Source of the DNA: Spirosoma fluviale
GTDB taxonomy: Bacteria; Bacteroidota; Bacteroidia; Cytophagales; Cyclobacteriaceae
Assembly: GCA_945901615.1 (NCBI GenBank)
Contig: CAMDLI010000013.1
Location: forward strand, 1-33,134
Direction of reading: 5' to 3'
Length of the DNA: 33,134 bases
The position numbers were made by a program, and so were the translations under genes. Positions within the stretch are counted from its first letter, which is position 1. Each line of letters opens with the position of its first letter. The notes beneath the pieces were generated by a model. It saw only the letters and a list, made by a program, of their open reading frames with translations. It was not told where the DNA came from and ran no database searches. Positions 31,833 through 33,134 of this stretch are shown here, piece after piece.

Positions 31833-31950
31833 AGCCTAATGCTTTTTGAGGAGTACTTACTTTGGAATATGCAGGACAGGGTTTGCTTGATGCACAAGAA
31901 GCCAATGCTAAAAGTGAAATAACTAGCGCTAAAGAGGCAAAACGTTTCAT
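31831..31950 (-). CDS. Tiny lipoprotein, 39 residues
   Basis: ATG at 31950 to TAA at 31831. The protein begins MKRFASLALVISLLALASC, a textbook lipoprotein signal with Cys19 as the lipidated residue. It continues ASSKPCPAYSKVSTPQKALG, so the mature peptide is only 21 residues with one further cysteine (CPAYS). Codons are ordinary for the window, and the gene is bounded by a terminator on its 3' side. A weak promoter (ATTG, 20 bases, CATCTTTA) may lie upstream at about 31966-31997. Very small CPAY-type lipoproteins occur in Bacteroidota, but I know of no function. A chance frame with such a complete signal and lipobox is unlikely. Confidence 0.75.
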   Translation of the reverse strand: MKRFASLALVISLLALASCASSKPCPAYSKVSTPQKALG

Positions 31951-32030
31951 ATAATATAGATTAGGTGATTAAAGATGTTTAATAATTTTTTATAAAACAA
32001 TTACCAAACCAATAAGCTGTAATTCTATTG

Positions 32031-33026
32031 TCACGATACCAAAAGATTGCAACCTCGAAGTTCAGAATGATCAAATCTTCCCAATACCTCTAGAAAGCCG
32101 TTTTCATCCCAAAATCCTATATCCTGAGTTTCAATAAATGCACAGGAATGAAAATTTGCCAAGTCAATTATATTTATCCCGCCCTGACTACGAGTGGAAG
32201 GGCTGAATGGATCATTTAGATCACGAAGCATTACCCGCATACAAGTTGGAAGCTGGTACTTGCCATTTCCTTTGGAATAAACCTGAGAAAGTAACTCAGT
32301 CATGCCGTATTCAGAATGGATCTGTTCCACTTTAAAAAAGGCACGCAAGCGTTGATGCACCTCTTCCCGAATCATCTCCCTCCTTCTCCCCTTCATGCCC
32401 CCAGTTTCCATCACGATTAAGTTGGGAAATCCTTCAAAAACCGCTGGGGATTCAGCCAAATCCAAGAGTGCAAAAGTTACTCCCAAAAGAAGCACTTTTC
32501 GATTTCCATGAGCAAGGGTGGCTAGCTGCTGCAGGAGCTCTTCTTGGTTATACAAGTAAAAACCAGAGGCATCAGAATTACTTTCACGAATGAAATGACT
32601 GGCCATAGCTACTAGGCTACTTCCTGGCCGTTCCAAGTATGCGGGCAGCAAAGCAAGCACATGAAAATCCGATAAGGGACCATACTCTTTTTCAAATAAA
32701 CGCTGCGCATGATCGAGGTAAAATTCCTCGGACCAAAGCAAATGTTTGCTGGTAATGGTCCCCGTAGTGCCACTGCTGCTGTAAGTTTGCGTGATTGCAT
32801 CGGTGCTGCCACAGAAAACGGAAGCATCTTTAAAAAATTGAATCGGCAAAAAAGGGATATCTTCTAGTTTTTGGATGCCCGCAGGATTAATTTTTCTAGC
32901 TTGCAAGTAAGCCCCGTAAATGGGGTTGGTTTGAGCTTGAAACTGAACCAATTCAAGTGCAAAATCTTCAAACTGATCCAAAGTTAAGGTTTCCAACCTT
33001 TTTGAAAAACTTTTAAATTCCTGCAT
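32031..33026 (-). CDS. LuxE/PaaK-like acyl-protein synthetase family protein
   Basis: A 331-residue member of the ANL-type adenylating superfamily resembling LuxE. The nucleotide-binding motif is TYSSSGTTGTITS. Later signatures are MVMETGG-type (IVMETGGMKGRRREM), HSEYGMTELLSQVYS, and the closing GFLEVLGRFDHSELRGCNL. It is shorter than typical CoA ligases (about 430 or more) and lacks the large C-terminal domain, as LuxE does. LuxE activates fatty acids and transfers them to an enzyme cysteine. There are no lux reductase or luciferase genes here, so the acyl substrate and acceptor are unknown. It is divergent from a new plus-strand gene starting at 33095. Confidence 0.85.
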   Translation of the reverse strand: MQEFKSFSKRLETLTLDQFEDFALELVQFQAQTNPIYGAYLQARKINPAGIQKLEDIPFLPIQFFKDASVFCGSTDAITQTYSSSGTTGTITSKHLLWSEEFYLDHAQRLFEKEYGPLSDFHVLALLPAYLERPGSSLVAMASHFIRESNSDASGFYLYNQEELLQQLATLAHGNRKVLLLGVTFALLDLAESPAVFEGFPNLIVMETGGMKGRRREMIREEVHQRLRAFFKVEQIHSEYGMTELLSQVYSKGNGKYQLPTCMRVMLRDLNDPFSPSTRSQGGINIIDLANFHSCAFIETQDIGFWDENGFLEVLGRFDHSELRGCNLLVS

Positions 33027-33094
33027 CGTTTTATATCTTGGGCTCTCCTTACGGTGCTCTTACCTAGTTTCGAAATGTAAATGTACCTTCATCC

Positions 33095-33134
33095 ATGCGT
33101 TTGAAAAACTATTCTTACTTATTGTTTGGTTTTG
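33095..33134 (+). CDS. Start of a further gene (3' truncated)
   Basis: ATG at 33095 opens a frame MRLKNYSYLLFGF that runs off the window. The basic start and hydrophobic continuation resemble a signal peptide or membrane segment. The 68-base gap to the divergent LuxE-like gene contains a one-mismatch -7 box TACCTTCA at 33084-33091, but this is very close to the ATG. Too short to identify; the gene call itself is tentative. Confidence 0.35.
   Translation, partial: MRLKNYSYLLFGF

Noticed and set aside
1-33134. CRISPR array, prophage, insertion sequence, tRNA or defence system
   Set aside because: No regularly spaced repeats, integrase, transposase, structural phage genes, cloverleaf-like tRNA or nuclease/helicase defence genes were seen on either strand.

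Overview
The window looks like a chromosomal segment of an aerobic Bacteroidota bacterium, most likely Cytophagales (Cyclobacteriaceae/Algoriphagus-like). This is inferred from gene content and style, not from a database match. Supporting signs are many exported proteins cleaved around A-Q or at lipobox cysteines, the TAnnTTTG type of promoter -7 box, few recognisable Shine-Dalgarno sites, a carboxypeptidase-regulatory/TonB-plug-like surface protein, a DUF3109 protein, a LuxE-like protein and a sigma-54 response regulator. I see no phage, insertion sequence, CRISPR array, toxin-antitoxin pair or secondary-metabolite cluster. Most of the window is ordinary housekeeping and catabolic DNA.

Layout. 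(1) 1-4252: three tandem exported amidohydrolase-family genes, the first cut by the window edge. Only the middle one keeps the canonical metal-binding HxH. (2) 4354-6450: a secreted glutamate-carboxypeptidase-II-like M28 peptidase. (3) 6463-6576: a block of GC-rich hairpins, including terminators for the two converging genes. (4) 6580-9342 (minus): a large exported protein with a carboxypeptidase-regulatory domain, macroglobulin-like region and plug-like domain. Its start is preceded by a perfect 23-bp inverted repeat around a 99-bp spacer. (5) 9501-10670 (minus): a THUMP RNA methyltransferase. (6) 10830-17185: a carbohydrate cluster with a double DUF1080 protein, a Tat-exported Gfo/Idh/MocA oxidoreductase, then uxaC, an SDR-type uxuB and uxuA. 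It would convert glucuronate to 2-keto-3-deoxygluconate, possibly fed by 3-keto-glycoside chemistry. (7) 17264-21192: an acyl-CoA dehydrogenase, a UDP-glucuronate decarboxylase-like SDR and a TerC-family membrane protein. (8) 21227-25852: an arginine-themed stretch with arginine decarboxylase (minus), an arginase/agmatinase-family enzyme and argS. (9) 25855-29377: a Cys glutathione peroxidase lipoprotein, menA, a double universal stress protein, a SUI1/YciH factor and an SGNH hydrolase. (10) 29395-33134: a DUF3109 protein (minus), the RNase P RNA gene, a sigma-54-type response regulator without a DNA-binding domain, an unlisted 39-residue lipoprotein (minus), a LuxE-like protein (minus) and the first codons of one more gene.

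No certain new system is present. The observations most worth a second look are the inverted-repeat element at 9349-9493, the amidohydrolase trio with two members lacking metal ligands, the response regulator without a DNA-binding domain and with an altered GAFTGA loop, the arginase-like loop next to arginine decarboxylase, a possible small RNA between the DUF3109 gene and rnpB, and the tiny lipoprotein gene.
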